In this document: positions 9,401-18,291 of the stretch, in pieces
Layout of the letters: the number at the start of each line of letters is the position of its first letter
Position numbering within the stretch: the stretch's first letter is position 1
NCBI GenBank assembly: GCA_027575805.1
Contig: JANBPU010000098.1
Coordinates: 1 to 61,394 of the forward strand
Source of the DNA: Mycoemilia scoparia
Taxonomy: Eukaryota > Kickxellomycota > Kickxellomycetes > Kickxellales > Kickxellaceae
Direction: 5' to 3'
DNA: 61,394 nucleotides
Position numbers and translations under genes: made by a program
Notes under the pieces: generated by a model
The model's input: only the letters and a program-made list of their open reading frames with translations
Told to the model about the DNA's origin: nothing
The model's database searches: none

Positions 9401-12400
9401 TGTGTCAGCTACACCCTTATTCTTTCCGCCCGCCTCAGCAGCTTTTCCCTTTCGTTTACCTCCTGTTGGTGGTAGCTCATATTTGGCCTCAGCGGCCTTT
9501 ATATCATCTTCAGTTATATTCGTCTGGATGATACGCGGGATACCTCGGGGCAAGTTCGGTGGTAGCATCGAAGGGCTAAGTTCTGGATGAAGGAGAATGT
9601 TTTTTCCACTTTCTATTGATTTTTGTATGGATCTATATTTGTTTTGAGCTTGCTGATATGAGGATTCCTCCTGTGTGCCTGCTGTTAACAGCACTATTAC
9701 CCCACCCCTGCGAGCTCTTCCTGTTCTGCCGACTCTTTGCAGTAGCCTAATTGGCGAAGCTGGTGTGTCGTAGTTTATAATAAGATCAACCTCTCCAATA
9801 TCCAAACCTTCTTCGCCAACACAAGTTGCAACAAGAGTATTAAAATGACCCTCCCTGAATTTACTCAGGATCTCAAGCTGCTGCTTTTGGCTTTGTCCTC
9901 GTCCCTTATTCTTGCCTCCCAATGATGTAGATGCAGCACTAACAGCAGATCTCCCATTTTGACTACCCCTTCCTCTGCCACGAAACCCTCCTCTACCACG
10001 ACGTGCTGGGTTCCCGTTAGGCACCTCACTACCATCGTCTTCATCACCGGAATCGCTGCCTTTGCCACGGCCTTGGCCGACAAATGCTGTGCACTTTACT
10101 AGTGGCTTGAACTCCGACAAAACTCTGACAATTTCCTCGACAGACTGTCGAAACTGAGAAAATATAATTATTCTGGTCGTTCGTCTTGTATCACCATCAT
10201 CAATCTCCTTTCCAAACTTTTCTAGGTGACCAACTGTCAGCTCGACAACCTTTTCAAGCTTTGGATGGCCATATTTTGGTTTTGAGGTATTATTGGTACC
10301 ACTGTCACCAACATTTCCTGTGCCTGCTATAGCAGTATAAAGTCGTGACTGAGTATTCTGGGGCATCAGGTCTAATGCTCTTTGATTTCCTGCCAATGAA
10401 GGCGGCGTAGTATTTTCGATGGGCATTCTCACTCCACCACTGGGAGGGGGGTTGGTCGAAGCGTTATTTGAAAAGTAGTTTGATGTTGCTGCATTTTGTG
10501 CAGCTAGGGGTTCCTTAAGAGATGCATTTATCTCCTTTGCCAACGGAATCCATATTCTACTCATATCAGCCCATTCCTTTGAGGCAACGCATTCTCTCTT
10601 TGCTTTGCTAACTCCCTTAGCAGACCCACCATTTTTCGCCCCTGCCAGTGCTGATTGGCGAACGGTATTTGTGAGCTCAATAAATTGATTATATGCTGGC
10701 CCAAAGCCGTGCTGCAAAAGCAGCTTCATAATGTGGGCTAGAGCCATGGCTAATCCATATTCACCAAATATGGCTTTGGTTAAGAAATCATTGGTTGAAC
10801 CACGTGGCAACTGGCTGTTCCAAGACATCTGGGCCATTCTGATCTGGTAAGGCGTTATCTTCCATGCCTCAGACTGAATTTTGTACATGGCCTTATATTT
10901 GTCTGAGAGTATTCTTATAGACCTCTGAACACATTTTGCCAAGCTATCTCTGGCTCTTATCATCCAGGGTGGTAGTGTTACCATTATAACCTCAGTTTGG
11001 CGACCATGCAAGTAAGGAGCAACATCGAGGCTTTCTTCAGTTCTAATAACAATCTTGGATATCTTGAGCTTGTCGATAATCTCTTGCACAGTTTCTACCT
11101 TTGATCCTGGAGTGGCAGTCAGGGCCACCAACCGAAATTGGCCAGATGCTTTTGACATGTCGGGAATCCCAGTACCGCCTTCTGGATCATATTGTCTACC
11201 AGTATAGTCATCCTGCTGGATAGTCACAAGTTCGTTGATGAATTCACAGTATGCATGTCGCCCAGTGGCTCGGTGTGCTTCATCAATAATTACCAAAGAA
11301 ACTCTCCTAGCATCCTCAATCGAAAACTCCTGGCTCTTCAAGTCATTGTCCACGACTTGGGGAGTAGCAAACACGAAGCTCGAATTTTGCCACTTGAACT
11401 TCCTTGTTGCTGGAGGAATTGATCCATTCATCTCTGTCATTTCGATATCAGTAAATCTGTTTCGATTTGGGCTCCTGCCATTCAATCCTCGATCACTATC
11501 ATTATTATTACCATCCTTATCACTATCTATTATTGCCCTGAGCAGGCCTCTACATGACCTTATTTGCTGCGAAACCAGCGGTTTTGTTGGAGCTACAAAT
11601 ATTATCAAACTATTTGGAAACCACCGATGATAATTGGCCATTGTTACGGCCGCAATCAGAGTCTTACCCAACCCTGTCGGTAAGGCCACTAGTGTGTTGT
11701 GCCTTAAGCAAGACAAAACTGCTGTTTGTTGGTACGCACGGGCTGGTTGGTCATATCGCAATGGGTATATGTATTTTGAAAATGCACGTTTGTTTATGTA
11801 GTGAAATTGGGATTCTAGCGAGTCGAAATCAAATTCAAGTGCTGGGTCATTGAAACCAGATCCTCCAACATTTGGGCTGTTGGCTGTATACAGTTGATGG
11901 CTTGATAATGGGGTTCGGATATTTGGGCTTTTGATTGATGTTGATGTAGAGCTTTGGATATTTGGCCGCTTGTTAAAGCTGTATGATGATAAAGGTGTCC
12001 TATTGGAACTAAGGGTAGCACCTTTCCGTTTTCGAGGATTGGCTGTATTAGTGTTCGCTGGTGAAGTAGAAAGGGACGTCCATAACGATGGAGCCGATGG
12101 GACGTTACTACTGGTATTTTTTGAAGATGGGCTTGTTTTTGAAAATGACTGAAACAGTGTCAGCTGGCCGCCGGATCCTCCATTGTGTCCAGAACTTGTA
12201 TTTATATTTCCCTTTGCCTTTTTATTATTACTAAAGCTGTTTGACTTGGATGATCCTACTTGATTATACTGCCATGATGTGGACTGATTTTGTATAGAAG
12301 TACTACTGTTTGTTAAAGAAGGCAAGCGATTCTGTGCACCGCTTGCTTTGCTTGATGATGTATTCCCTCTATTTGGCTTTTCGTTCTGCTCGACCTCTTC

Positions 12401-12460
12401 AACTACTTGCAAAAAAGCATCATCTACCTCGAAGTCCAAATCAAAATCGCTGTCAACCAT
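6431..12460 (-). CDS. MPH1: Mph1/FANCM-type DEAH DNA helicase
   Basis: Intronless, 2009 codons from the ATG at 12460 (MVDSDFDLDFEVDDAF, the usual acidic family start). An in-frame Met at 12604 would add 48 residues unlike a FANCM N-terminus. Superfamily 2 motifs in order: ALPTGLGKT (Walker A, about 259-267), FVAPTKPLVSQQ, IIDEAHRA (DEAH, about 393), LTATPG (about 448), GEEGLDIGEVD, and QRVGRTGRARRG (motif VI, about 907). The helical insert typical of FANCM/Mph1 lies between the two RecA lobes. Known members remodel replication forks and D-loops. Oddities are great length (many fungal Mph1 are about 1000 residues), an inserted acidic and Arg-Gly-rich segment inside lobe 2 (about 796-858), and about 1000 low-complexity Ser/Asn residues after the helicase, ending in a basic PPRRKRLVKRANL. 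The N-terminal QLTLFQSF is only weakly PIP-box-like. No nuclease or HhH domain is visible. Confidence 0.95.
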   Translation of the reverse strand: MVDSDFDLDFEVDDAFLQVVEEVEQNEKPNRGNTSSSKASGAQNRLPSLTNSSTSIQNQSTSWQYNQVGSSKSNSFSNNKKAKGNINTSSGHNGGSGGQLTLFQSFSKTSPSSKNTSSNVPSAPSLWTSLSTSPANTNTANPRKRKGATLSSNRTPLSSYSFNKRPNIQSSTSTSIKSPNIRTPLSSHQLYTANSPNVGGSGFNDPALEFDFDSLESQFHYINKRAFSKYIYPLRYDQPARAYQQTAVLSCLRHNTLVALPTGLGKTLIAAVTMANYHRWFPNSLIIFVAPTKPLVSQQIRSCRGLLRAIIDSDKDGNNNDSDRGLNGRSPNRNRFTDIEMTEMNGSIPPATRKFKWQNSSFVFATPQVVDNDLKSQEFSIEDARRVSLVIIDEAHRATGRHAYCEFINELVTIQQDDYTGRQYDPEGGTGIPDMSKASGQFRLVALTATPGSKVETVQEIIDKLKISKIVIRTEESLDVAPYLHGRQTEVIMVTLPPWMIRARDSLAKCVQRSIRILSDKYKAMYKIQSEAWKITPYQIRMAQMSWNSQLPRGSTNDFLTKAIFGEYGLAMALAHIMKLLLQHGFGPAYNQFIELTNTVRQSALAGAKNGGSAKGVSKAKRECVASKEWADMSRIWIPLAKEINASLKEPLAAQNAATSNYFSNNASTNPPPSGGVRMPIENTTPPSLAGNQRALDLMPQNTQSRLYTAIAGTGNVGDSGTNNTSKPKYGHPKLEKVVELTVGHLEKFGKEIDDGDTRRTTRIIIFSQFRQSVEEIVRVLSEFKPLVKCTAFVGQGRGKGSDSGDEDDGSEVPNGNPARRGRGGFRGRGRGSQNGRSAVSAASTSLGGKNKGRGQSQKQQLEILSKFREGHFNTLVATCVGEEGLDIGEVDLIINYDTPASPIRLLQRVGRTGRARRGGVIVLLTAGTQEESSYQQAQNKYRSIQKSIESGKNILLHPELSPSMLPPNLPRGIPRIIQTNITEDDIKAAEAKYELPPTGGKRKGKAAEAGGKNKGVADTSMGFVKASDLDSYERLAEKYGRGKDKNRGISVPISNASDDDDLPSANDLLSPNLNSLSKDNKATPLLSSSAFIRKIISNSSTNQAILTPSVNIEHTFRTLKLVNIVGLINNQSNSSYSAGNKRQADVAAISEGKILAPNAPSSIAKKIKGNISKEKGANNKRLSQTNSFDFNSFESKEFDFTGDLDQGILGLAKSLGIVLPLVELSAGPTTFSTTSNSNCFSSKVANSPSWSELGSPGVIQSLLEEETPTPQKDSVIVDAEESSFALNSANFSPPRMPEENTKILAKDSLADLDKSVEEVLDGLDLDFLDPIVLSSDTDDSCSPPPRTLAQSSIQGQKTHSSKSGAVTSSTSSILQKVSNENVGNTTPQHDSKILADDSLLLSSPPILPQPLSKEQKKTTTTENKNPCTKKPNANKPEKTSTNTKILKSSSSINFSDLDFDFDLRTPPSNNSPNRDTSDGDVILCEDSLDKDILATRLTPSPETPKNLWTKCGNRQNSNKSIESDVVLVPNTDSPIKRMHTNSGSFESLGPNSNPIKFPTPTANTGVFTPSHTVQPRVLAKVTPPEKLSKLPKTPKGLGLSHSNSETVSKGNESDDSHDSPLIPRVHRRDRNMMNRRIKNSVILSQSPLIGEGQNTPLMAKLPKTPNINTPSILISDTPTPITKHFGLNIRSPNPPAINGNNQSSNYRNSPAITSPLAQNRIQSLASMLNKSQKTKPTGKGKERGTTSKKKKKSTIKATVMSKFIDMEVDVSDEDAMEHSGDDHGSSQDTDLSSFIDDRSEFTTSPQSALTTPQRGAATAAGNRSHKNGGGGKRKAQVSEEDIRNIYRQSLLSPVTTATQIQKELDEWKSKRKWVADENSPTRYGAMQRQVKQRSDGAHPRNYDQQSSSQNTFWQTQSQSSDKIGLDRNDYDSTDQSGDSDGYGDDGDLSGFVVDDNDIEHDSFIDPLPDEEVTPIALRTQSSLRPYSNHTASPTKPPRRKRLVKRANL

Positions 12461-12695
12461 TAAATGTATGCTCAAAATAAAATTTACATTAATGCAATAC
12501 AGGCACAAACTAAAAGTACAGAAAGATTTGAGATTTATTGGGGAAGCTCGCGTTAGTTTCGTATTTGATAATTTCTTGGCTGGACAATTTGATCGTGTGC
12601 TCAACCCTCCTGCTTATTATGGGGTTGATGGCTAATGCTAGTCGCAGCTTAAACCTTGAATTTTTTCTTTCTCAAAACCTCTATAAAAACAAACA

Positions 12696-12875
12696 ATGTT
12701 GGATGATCAAAGTAGATTTTCCTCTTGGCCTATACCAGGCTTAGCTACCCAATCCCTTCATACACCATTTAATGTGCTGGATAATATTGTTCAAATAGAG
12801 GATCATGATGTTTTACAGAAAAAAGTGCCAACTTTCCTGGAAAGATCCCAACCCTTTTCTAGACCAAGTCTATAG
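12696..12875 (+). CDS. Possible 59-aa protein divergent from MPH1
   Basis: A 60-codon frame starting at ATG 12696, with an in-frame stop just upstream (12684) and a TATAAAA at 12682. It begins MLDDQSRFSSWPIPGLATQS and ends FLERSQPFSRPSL; it is soluble, without signal or membrane segment. It runs away from MPH1, with 235 bp between the two start codons. Composition looks protein-like, but the length is within what chance allows in this AT-rich DNA. I do not recognise a family. Confidence 0.35.
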   Translation: MLDDQSRFSSWPIPGLATQSLHTPFNVLDNIVQIEDHDVLQKKVPTFLERSQPFSRPSL

Positions 12876-13044
12876 TACACAAATCCTACACGAATTCTTA
12901 GCACTTTAACTTACATCGCTACTACTTAATTTTATATAATATCAATACCATTTATATCACATCAAGAGGTGTATTAAAAACAATATTTAAATAAAAATCC
13001 GATAGTACGCAATTCCAAGAGTGAGACTGTTTTTCCAAGTTTGG

Positions 13045-13458
13045 TTAGTAATAGTGTCTGTCTTTGCTGCAGTGTCTCCAGCAGCTAGTATCGTGTTTGC
13101 TACAGCCACAATGGTTGTTGGAATTATAATTGTGGCTATGATGATTGTGGTGACCGTCATCGCCGCGCTTGTGGTAAATATTATTAACCTTTGCTTGACC
13201 TAGCCTGATACATTTTGCCTGACCGTTGCTTGTTCCATTATAACAAATTTCACCTTCTGCGCAAGCCATATTTCTTAGCTGTCCGTTAACACATTGCTGT
13301 ATATAGTTATACTTCCCGCTGACACCATTAGGGCATTGTGAATGTTGTTCTGCACACACCCCGTCATACCCGACTGAAATAATCGATCCAGCGATTTGTG
13401 TGCTTGTGAAGCCAGTAAAGACAATGAAGTAGGCGTATCCGAAAATTGACTTATACAT
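13045..13458 (-). CDS. Small secreted Cys-rich protein with CBM19-like motif and His-rich tail
   Basis: A 137-codon intronless gene. The N-terminus (MYKSIFGYAYFIVFTGFTST) is a plausible signal peptide. Residues about 35-82 contain spaced cysteines: CAEQHSQC, then a QCVNGQLRNMACAEGEICY block, then AKC. This spacing and the QC.NG....C..G..C pattern resemble fungal CBM19-type chitin-binding modules. The last 40 residues are unusual: HHNHHSHNYNSNNHCGC followed by KHDTSCWRHC, a His/Cys-rich tail that could bind metal. Small size, secretion and cysteine content fit a secreted effector-like or wall-associated protein. The chitin-binding assignment is tentative. The neighbouring GT25-like gene is separated by 1.6 kb and is probably unrelated. 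Confidence 0.6.
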   Translation of the reverse strand: MYKSIFGYAYFIVFTGFTSTQIAGSIISVGYDGVCAEQHSQCPNGVSGKYNYIQQCVNGQLRNMACAEGEICYNGTSNGQAKCIRLGQAKVNNIYHKRGDDGHHNHHSHNYNSNNHCGCSKHDTSCWRHCSKDRHYY

Positions 13459-13619
13459 GTTAGGCCGTATTGCGTTGATGAAGTGATGTTTGAGTCGTAT
13501 ATGATAGGAACAGAAAATATAAAAGATAGGCTTTGGGTGCTTCTGATATTCATAGACAACGCCAACTCCCTCTGCTTAAATACATTTGAAGATGTCTGCT
13601 AATTCCACAATTTTGCTGC

Positions 13620-13643
13620 AATATATATATATATATATATATA
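13620..13643. repeat. (TA)n microsatellite
   Basis: About 12 uninterrupted AT units directly before the start of a pyrimidine/purine mixed region. Simple repeat only. Confidence 0.9.
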
Positions 13644-14049
13644 AACCTTTAAAAGGCTGTACATGAAATACCACTTTTTTATTGATCCCGTAAGACGCCA
13701 CAAGCTTTAATTCTTGTTTACCTATATCAACTCCATACAACACCCGTTCTTTGGGCCTCGTTGTGCATCTTCCAATATGGAATTCTATATTCATAAGAAA
13801 TAATCAAGTGGGAGATACCATACACTTGGACCATTTTCTAGAATATCAGCCATATGGTGCCTGTTTTCTATGTAAGGAACATGGGAATCTCATGTCTAAA
13901 CATGGCTTTATTTCTCAAGTAATTAGGCATAAAAGGCCCCCAAAAAATTATTATCAAAAATTATAATAAAAGTACATACATGTACATAAAAACAGAAGAA
14001 ATAATAACAAGAAATAGTAATCATTAAATCACAATCACAATAATAATAG

Positions 14050-14171
14050 ATACATGGGCAATAATTTTTGAAGGGTGAATTTTGGTGACCAACGGTTATA
14101 GGGGCAACCACAACCGAATGGATGTCCAGTTTTACAAGTAAAAATTCACCCCTCAAAAATTATCTCCCACA
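14050..14171 (-). mobile_element. MITE family A, copy 3
   Basis: About 122 bp in inverse orientation. The left end reads GGGCAATAATTTTTGAAGGG and the right end ACCCCTCAAAAATTATCTCC. The interior shows the core reversed (GGATGTCCAGTTTTAC). Confidence 0.8.
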
Positions 14172-15103
14172 CTCAAGAGAAAAGTCAACTTCACATCATC
14201 CCCGAAGAATAGTGTATACCTTAACATACATCAGAGCTTTTGCCATCATTAAAAATTATTATTATCCAAAATTGAGATATTTTATTTTGAGATCCGCCCA
14301 CAGTCATTGTGTGGCTGATCAGTAGGGAAACTTGGCCACATAAAACAGCCCCATATAGAGCACCATACCTTCCACAAAGACCATTTATTTTCTGCTATCT
14401 TTGTGTATGCTTTGCAGCTGCTTTCCAAAACAAAAGTATCTAACAGTCATTAGGCACATAATACAGAAGGCAGGAAGATAAGACTTGTAATAATATTTTT
14501 GGGAACCCGCATTTGTCTATAATCGAACAAGGTTTACTTGTAAAAGTTTATATTCATTTATTATTTACAAGATCAACCTTCAGCACTAAATGAAATAAGA
14601 GCTGGTATCAAACCTTTTGGATCTTAAACAGCATCTCCAATATGTGTTTTATAAAATAAGCCTTATGAGATGGCACAATAGGGCAAACCAGTCTGGTATA
14701 TATTTATACCAATCAATTATCTACTGACACTCTTTATTTGATTCGGAGTAAAATCTAGATAAATTTCAATACAGTTCTAGTGACCAGCATTTAAAACCCA
14801 AAATGATTCTAAAAACAGTAAACCATGGTGGCCACATATACATATACATATATATACATATACATCATCTTTTGAGCCCACACTCAATGTCATACAATAC
14901 ACAGACATAATGATAAATGGTCCATTTATGTGGTTATAACTGTTTCAAGTGGGATTGTGCTTTTCATCCACCTTTCCAAGTTCTGCTATATCATCTTAGC
15001 CGATAGCATAAAACCAAAGTGAAACTGGATTCTTTCTTTTAAAAACTTACCTGTATACTATTTATTAAACTTAAGGCTTCTAAGACTTTTTTCTCAAAAT
15101 ACC

Positions 15104-16084
15104 ATGAACATTGATTCTAACTGGAAAGCTCTTCACTATGCTCAAACGCTATTCATTGTATCATTGTCCTCGCTTTGCACTATCCTCATGATATGTAGTC
15201 TACTAAAATCTCTAGATCGAAGTATCGGCTTGCCCCTAACAAGTAGATACCAAATGAATTTCAAGACCAGAATTTTGGATATACCAGATAAACCGCAAAC
15301 CTTGTATACAAATCATATTTATTGCATTGAACTCAATCCAAAATTCTATCCTGGTCTAGATGACACGAACAAAAACAGTGAATCCAACGAAGACCTCAAG
15401 AACAACGTGGAACAAACAAACAAGTCACAACTTCTACATTCAACCTCATCGCTATCAAAACTTTTGCAAACACAATACGGCTTGGAAATAGAATCATTTG
15501 AAGCACAAGATTTGTTTGGAAAGGACAGAGATACAGCCAATATTCCTCTCAATATTTACAATTCACTAACAACGCATAGACCTTTGATAAACCGGCTAGA
15601 AACGCACAAGGCTTTATGGCAGGACATTATTTCAAAAAACCACCAATCCGCAGTGATAATCGATGGAGTTCGAGACAGAAACGATAAATTTATTATTGAC
15701 AGGGATCTAAAAGAAATAATAAGATCGAGTTTGACTGCACTAAAGGATACGTTGACAAAATGGGATATTATTTTTATCGGGCATTGTTCAGAATTCGAAA
15801 GCAGTGATGAGCAAGAAAATACGAATGCTCCAACAAAGCTCGGGTTAACCAAAAACTTTCCAAAGTTCCTGAAGCCCTCCATATCGCCATACTGTGCATT
15901 TGGCTATGTTATCAAAAAAGAGACTGCAGGCTTTTTGGCATCCCTGAATTTCCAATATGATAAACCGCTAGATGAGGAATTGGTTGCCCTTGTTGCCAGA
16001 AAGCAGCTGGTTGGGTATTCAATAGACCCCCCAGTGATTGGGCGAAGGTTTGACTATGAAAACAATCTTAGAGACATGGACTAA
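15104..16084 (+). CDS. GT25-like glycosyltransferase, type II membrane protein
   Basis: Intronless, 326 codons. A short cytosolic N-terminus is followed by one membrane anchor (about residues 14-35, LFIVSLSSLCTILMICSLLK), typical of a Golgi type II enzyme. The lumenal part follows the GT25 (LPS-biosynthesis/collagen galactosyltransferase-like) layout: HIYCIELNPK near the start, a central AVIIDGVRDRND strand where most members have an acidic EDD/DxD metal site, KWDIIFIGHCSE (compare wDl..LG), PYCAFGYVIKKETAGFL, and a C-terminal PLDEELVAL...YSIDPPVIGR segment. The acidic triad is replaced by DGVRDRND, so either the metal site is moved or activity is altered. Donor and acceptor sugars cannot be deduced. 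Confidence 0.6.
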   Translation: MNIDSNWKALHYAQTLFIVSLSSLCTILMICSLLKSLDRSIGLPLTSRYQMNFKTRILDIPDKPQTLYTNHIYCIELNPKFYPGLDDTNKNSESNEDLKNNVEQTNKSQLLHSTSSLSKLLQTQYGLEIESFEAQDLFGKDRDTANIPLNIYNSLTTHRPLINRLETHKALWQDIISKNHQSAVIIDGVRDRNDKFIIDRDLKEIIRSSLTALKDTLTKWDIIFIGHCSEFESSDEQENTNAPTKLGLTKNFPKFLKPSISPYCAFGYVIKKETAGFLASLNFQYDKPLDEELVALVARKQLVGYSIDPPVIGRRFDYENNLRDMD

Positions 16085-16417
16085 ACACAGCACCAACAAC
16101 ACAGGTAGAGCAATTTTATTGCTGCTACTGACCTTTAAAAACCAATGAATTCCTACAAAAATAATCGCCACTTTACTGTTCAGTTTTGAATTACATATAC
16201 GACGCCTAGCATCCTCTTCTTTTCTTTTCTAAATTAAAATAAACCAACACCAACTGGCTTTTAATAAAGCCCCAGCTAGTACATTAAACTAGCCCTGTGA
16301 TAAACATCAAAACAGCAATAACGATAAAAGTAGAAAGAACTAAAAGTTGATTGGTCTCGGAGGAATTGAGATATTAAAAATACAAGGGTATGGAAATTAA
16401 AGAATGAAACGATAAAA
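16085..16417. other. Intergenic region between convergent genes
   Basis: 3' flanks of the GT25-like gene and SGF73. AT-rich; a run of AATTAAAATAAA-like sequence near 16227-16243 may serve in polyadenylation. No gene is seen. Confidence 0.45.
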
Positions 16418-18230
16418 TCATGAAGTTGGAACATTTGAAAGGCTTTGGCTAATCGCACTTTGGGGAGCCGAAGAGATTGACTGTGAACCAGGAATGGTTG
16501 CTGAGTGAGGAACGCTACCATTACCTCCGCCAGGACCAAACAATGATACTGGGGATGGTTTCAATGCATCAGCAAACAGATCCCTTACTCGCAAATATCG
16601 GTGACGACAGCGAGGAATAAAGTAAGGTCGAGTGGCCATTGGTGTTGGGCGACTCTGCTTCGATGCCTTGATTAGCTTCTCTGTCTCAAGATCCGAATCG
16701 TCTTCATCCGAATCAGACTGGTCAAGTAGACTATCTGGAAGCACACCATTGCCTCCCAAAGCCAAAGCTGTTGCGTTTCTGACTGCGGCTGCTCGGGCCG
16801 ACTTGTTTGCCATGTTCTTTTGGGCAGCCATGCTTCTGGACTTGGCCAGATGTGCCTGTAGTAGAGCATCGAACAGCTGTGATCTGCCGCGAACAGCTCT
16901 CTTGGCAGCCATTGAGTGGGTCTTGCAAGTAAGACTACGCCCGCAAGGCTGATTAGATGGTGATATTAATACGCCACACTGGCTGTCAAGGTCCACAGGC
17001 ATCTTTTGTTTATCCTTGGCATTTGAACCAGCTCCACTGCCACCACTTGATTTAGCCTCCTTCTTTTCTCTCCTCTCCTTCTCTTTCTTTTCCTTCCGTT
17101 CTTTCCTGATCCTGGCCTTTTTCTCAGACTGGGATCTTCCTACTTCCTTGACGCTAGCCCTACTAGTCGTGTCATCCGAGTCAATTGCCTCGCTAGCCTG
17201 GCGCTTGCGCGAAGCTGAAGTGGTACCTCCAGATCTTCCGCCACTAGCCTTTTTGTCAGATTTGACCTCCGAAACCATACATTGGACGTCTATAATATAG
17301 AAACAATACATACATCAGCGTTATCCTGGCTAAATACTCAAGGTCACTTCAACATATTCTCAGGTTTTATAATTAATAGTAAAAAAACAGACTCGTACCT
17401 TGATGATCTTTGAGATTAAGAGCATTAACTGGCTTGTTACATGAATCACAAAAGGCTATATAGGGGTACTGCTCTAATGGCATAACCCCAAATGCTTTCA
17501 AGCTGTCCAAATCAAGTCTCCGAGCAACAGGCGGCTTCCTGTTTCCCTTTCCCTTTGTTGAAGACCAATTCTTTTTACTCTGATACTTGTCCTCTGCAAA
17601 TTGAAATAGATATTCGCATATTTAATAAATATAGGCCAACACTGCAATGAAAAAGTATATGAATAGGTAGACGTACACATACCTTCAGCAACGCTCTTCT
17701 TTATCTGCTCCCATGTTAAATTCACTGGCGTTGGCAACTCACTCATAGACTCGGGTATGAGCTTCCAATCTCCTGGGACTTTGAAAACAGTACATGCCCG
17801 AGGAGTTGATAATCCCGAAGATGATCCCTTTATAACCCTATCTTTATCGCTACCACCACTACTTTTGTTTCTAGAAAGCGGGGATGATGAACCTCTTCGA
17901 ATACTCTCGATCTCTAAACAAGCACCACACAAAAGCCCGTATATTAAACACATGACCATATGTAGAACAACAACTCTGACTATCGCTTGCTTTAATATAT
18001 GTAAAGTACCAGCACTTACCCTCTTCTAGCCGGCAGATCATATCCAGCCTTGCCATTAGCTTTTGTCTTTGCTCTGGAGTAAATGCCTCGTCAAGAACGC
18101 CATTATACATGGCACTCCCAATAGTGGACGGCGTCGATGATCCTGTGCTGCCATTATCATTAAAATTATCCTTGGCTGAACCTCGGTTGGCTGCTATATA
18201 TTTTTGAAATAGTTTTGAATCGTTTCCCAT
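16418..18230 (-). CDS. SGF73: SAGA deubiquitination-module subunit Sgf73 (ataxin-7 family)
   Basis: Four exons on the minus strand: 18230-18020, 17913-17683, 17593-17399 and 17289-16418 (502 aa). Donors are GTAAGT, GTATGT and GTACGA; all acceptors end in AG and phase is kept. The joined protein contains a zinc finger in exons 3-4 with spacing C-x2-C-x11-H-x4-C (CDSC ... H ... C), the same as the zinc finger of yeast Sgf73. Exon 4 carries the SCA7 domain: QCGVLISPSNQPCGRSLTC, then KTHSMAAKRAVRGRSQLFD. A Lys/Glu-rich basic stretch (KKARIRKERKEKKEKERREKK) separates them. Known role: anchors the Ubp8/Sgf11/Sus1 module to SAGA for H2B deubiquitination in the nucleus. Exon 1 (MGNDSKLFQKYIAANRGSA) is less certain than the rest. 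The last intron splits the zinc-finger codons. Confidence 0.9.
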
Positions 18231-18254
18231 TTTTAGCCAAATTTACTTGTGCTC

Positions 18255-18291
<37 letters not shown>

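Larger units (their letters stand above)
13459..15103. other. Intergenic region with microsatellites and one MITE
   Basis: Contains a (TA)n tract at about 13620-13643, family A MITE copy 3, a possible B-family end fragment at about 13921-13945 (TTAGGCATAAAAGGCCCCC), and a (CATATA)n-like tract near 14827-14865. A minus-strand frame at 13576-13794 reads partly through the TA repeat and is not convincing. The last few hundred bases are presumably the promoter of the GT25-like gene. Confidence 0.5.

Noticed and set aside
12461..12604. 48-codon N-terminal extension of MPH1
   Set aside because: The extension is Cys/Leu-rich and unlike the family; the acidic start at 12460 fits FANCM/Mph1 proteins.
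13576..13794. Minus-strand 72-codon frame (MNIEFHIGRCTTRPKERVLY)
   Set aside because: Its second half is the translated TA repeat. The first 25 codons look protein-like and precede a GTAAAC donor, but I found no matching downstream exon.
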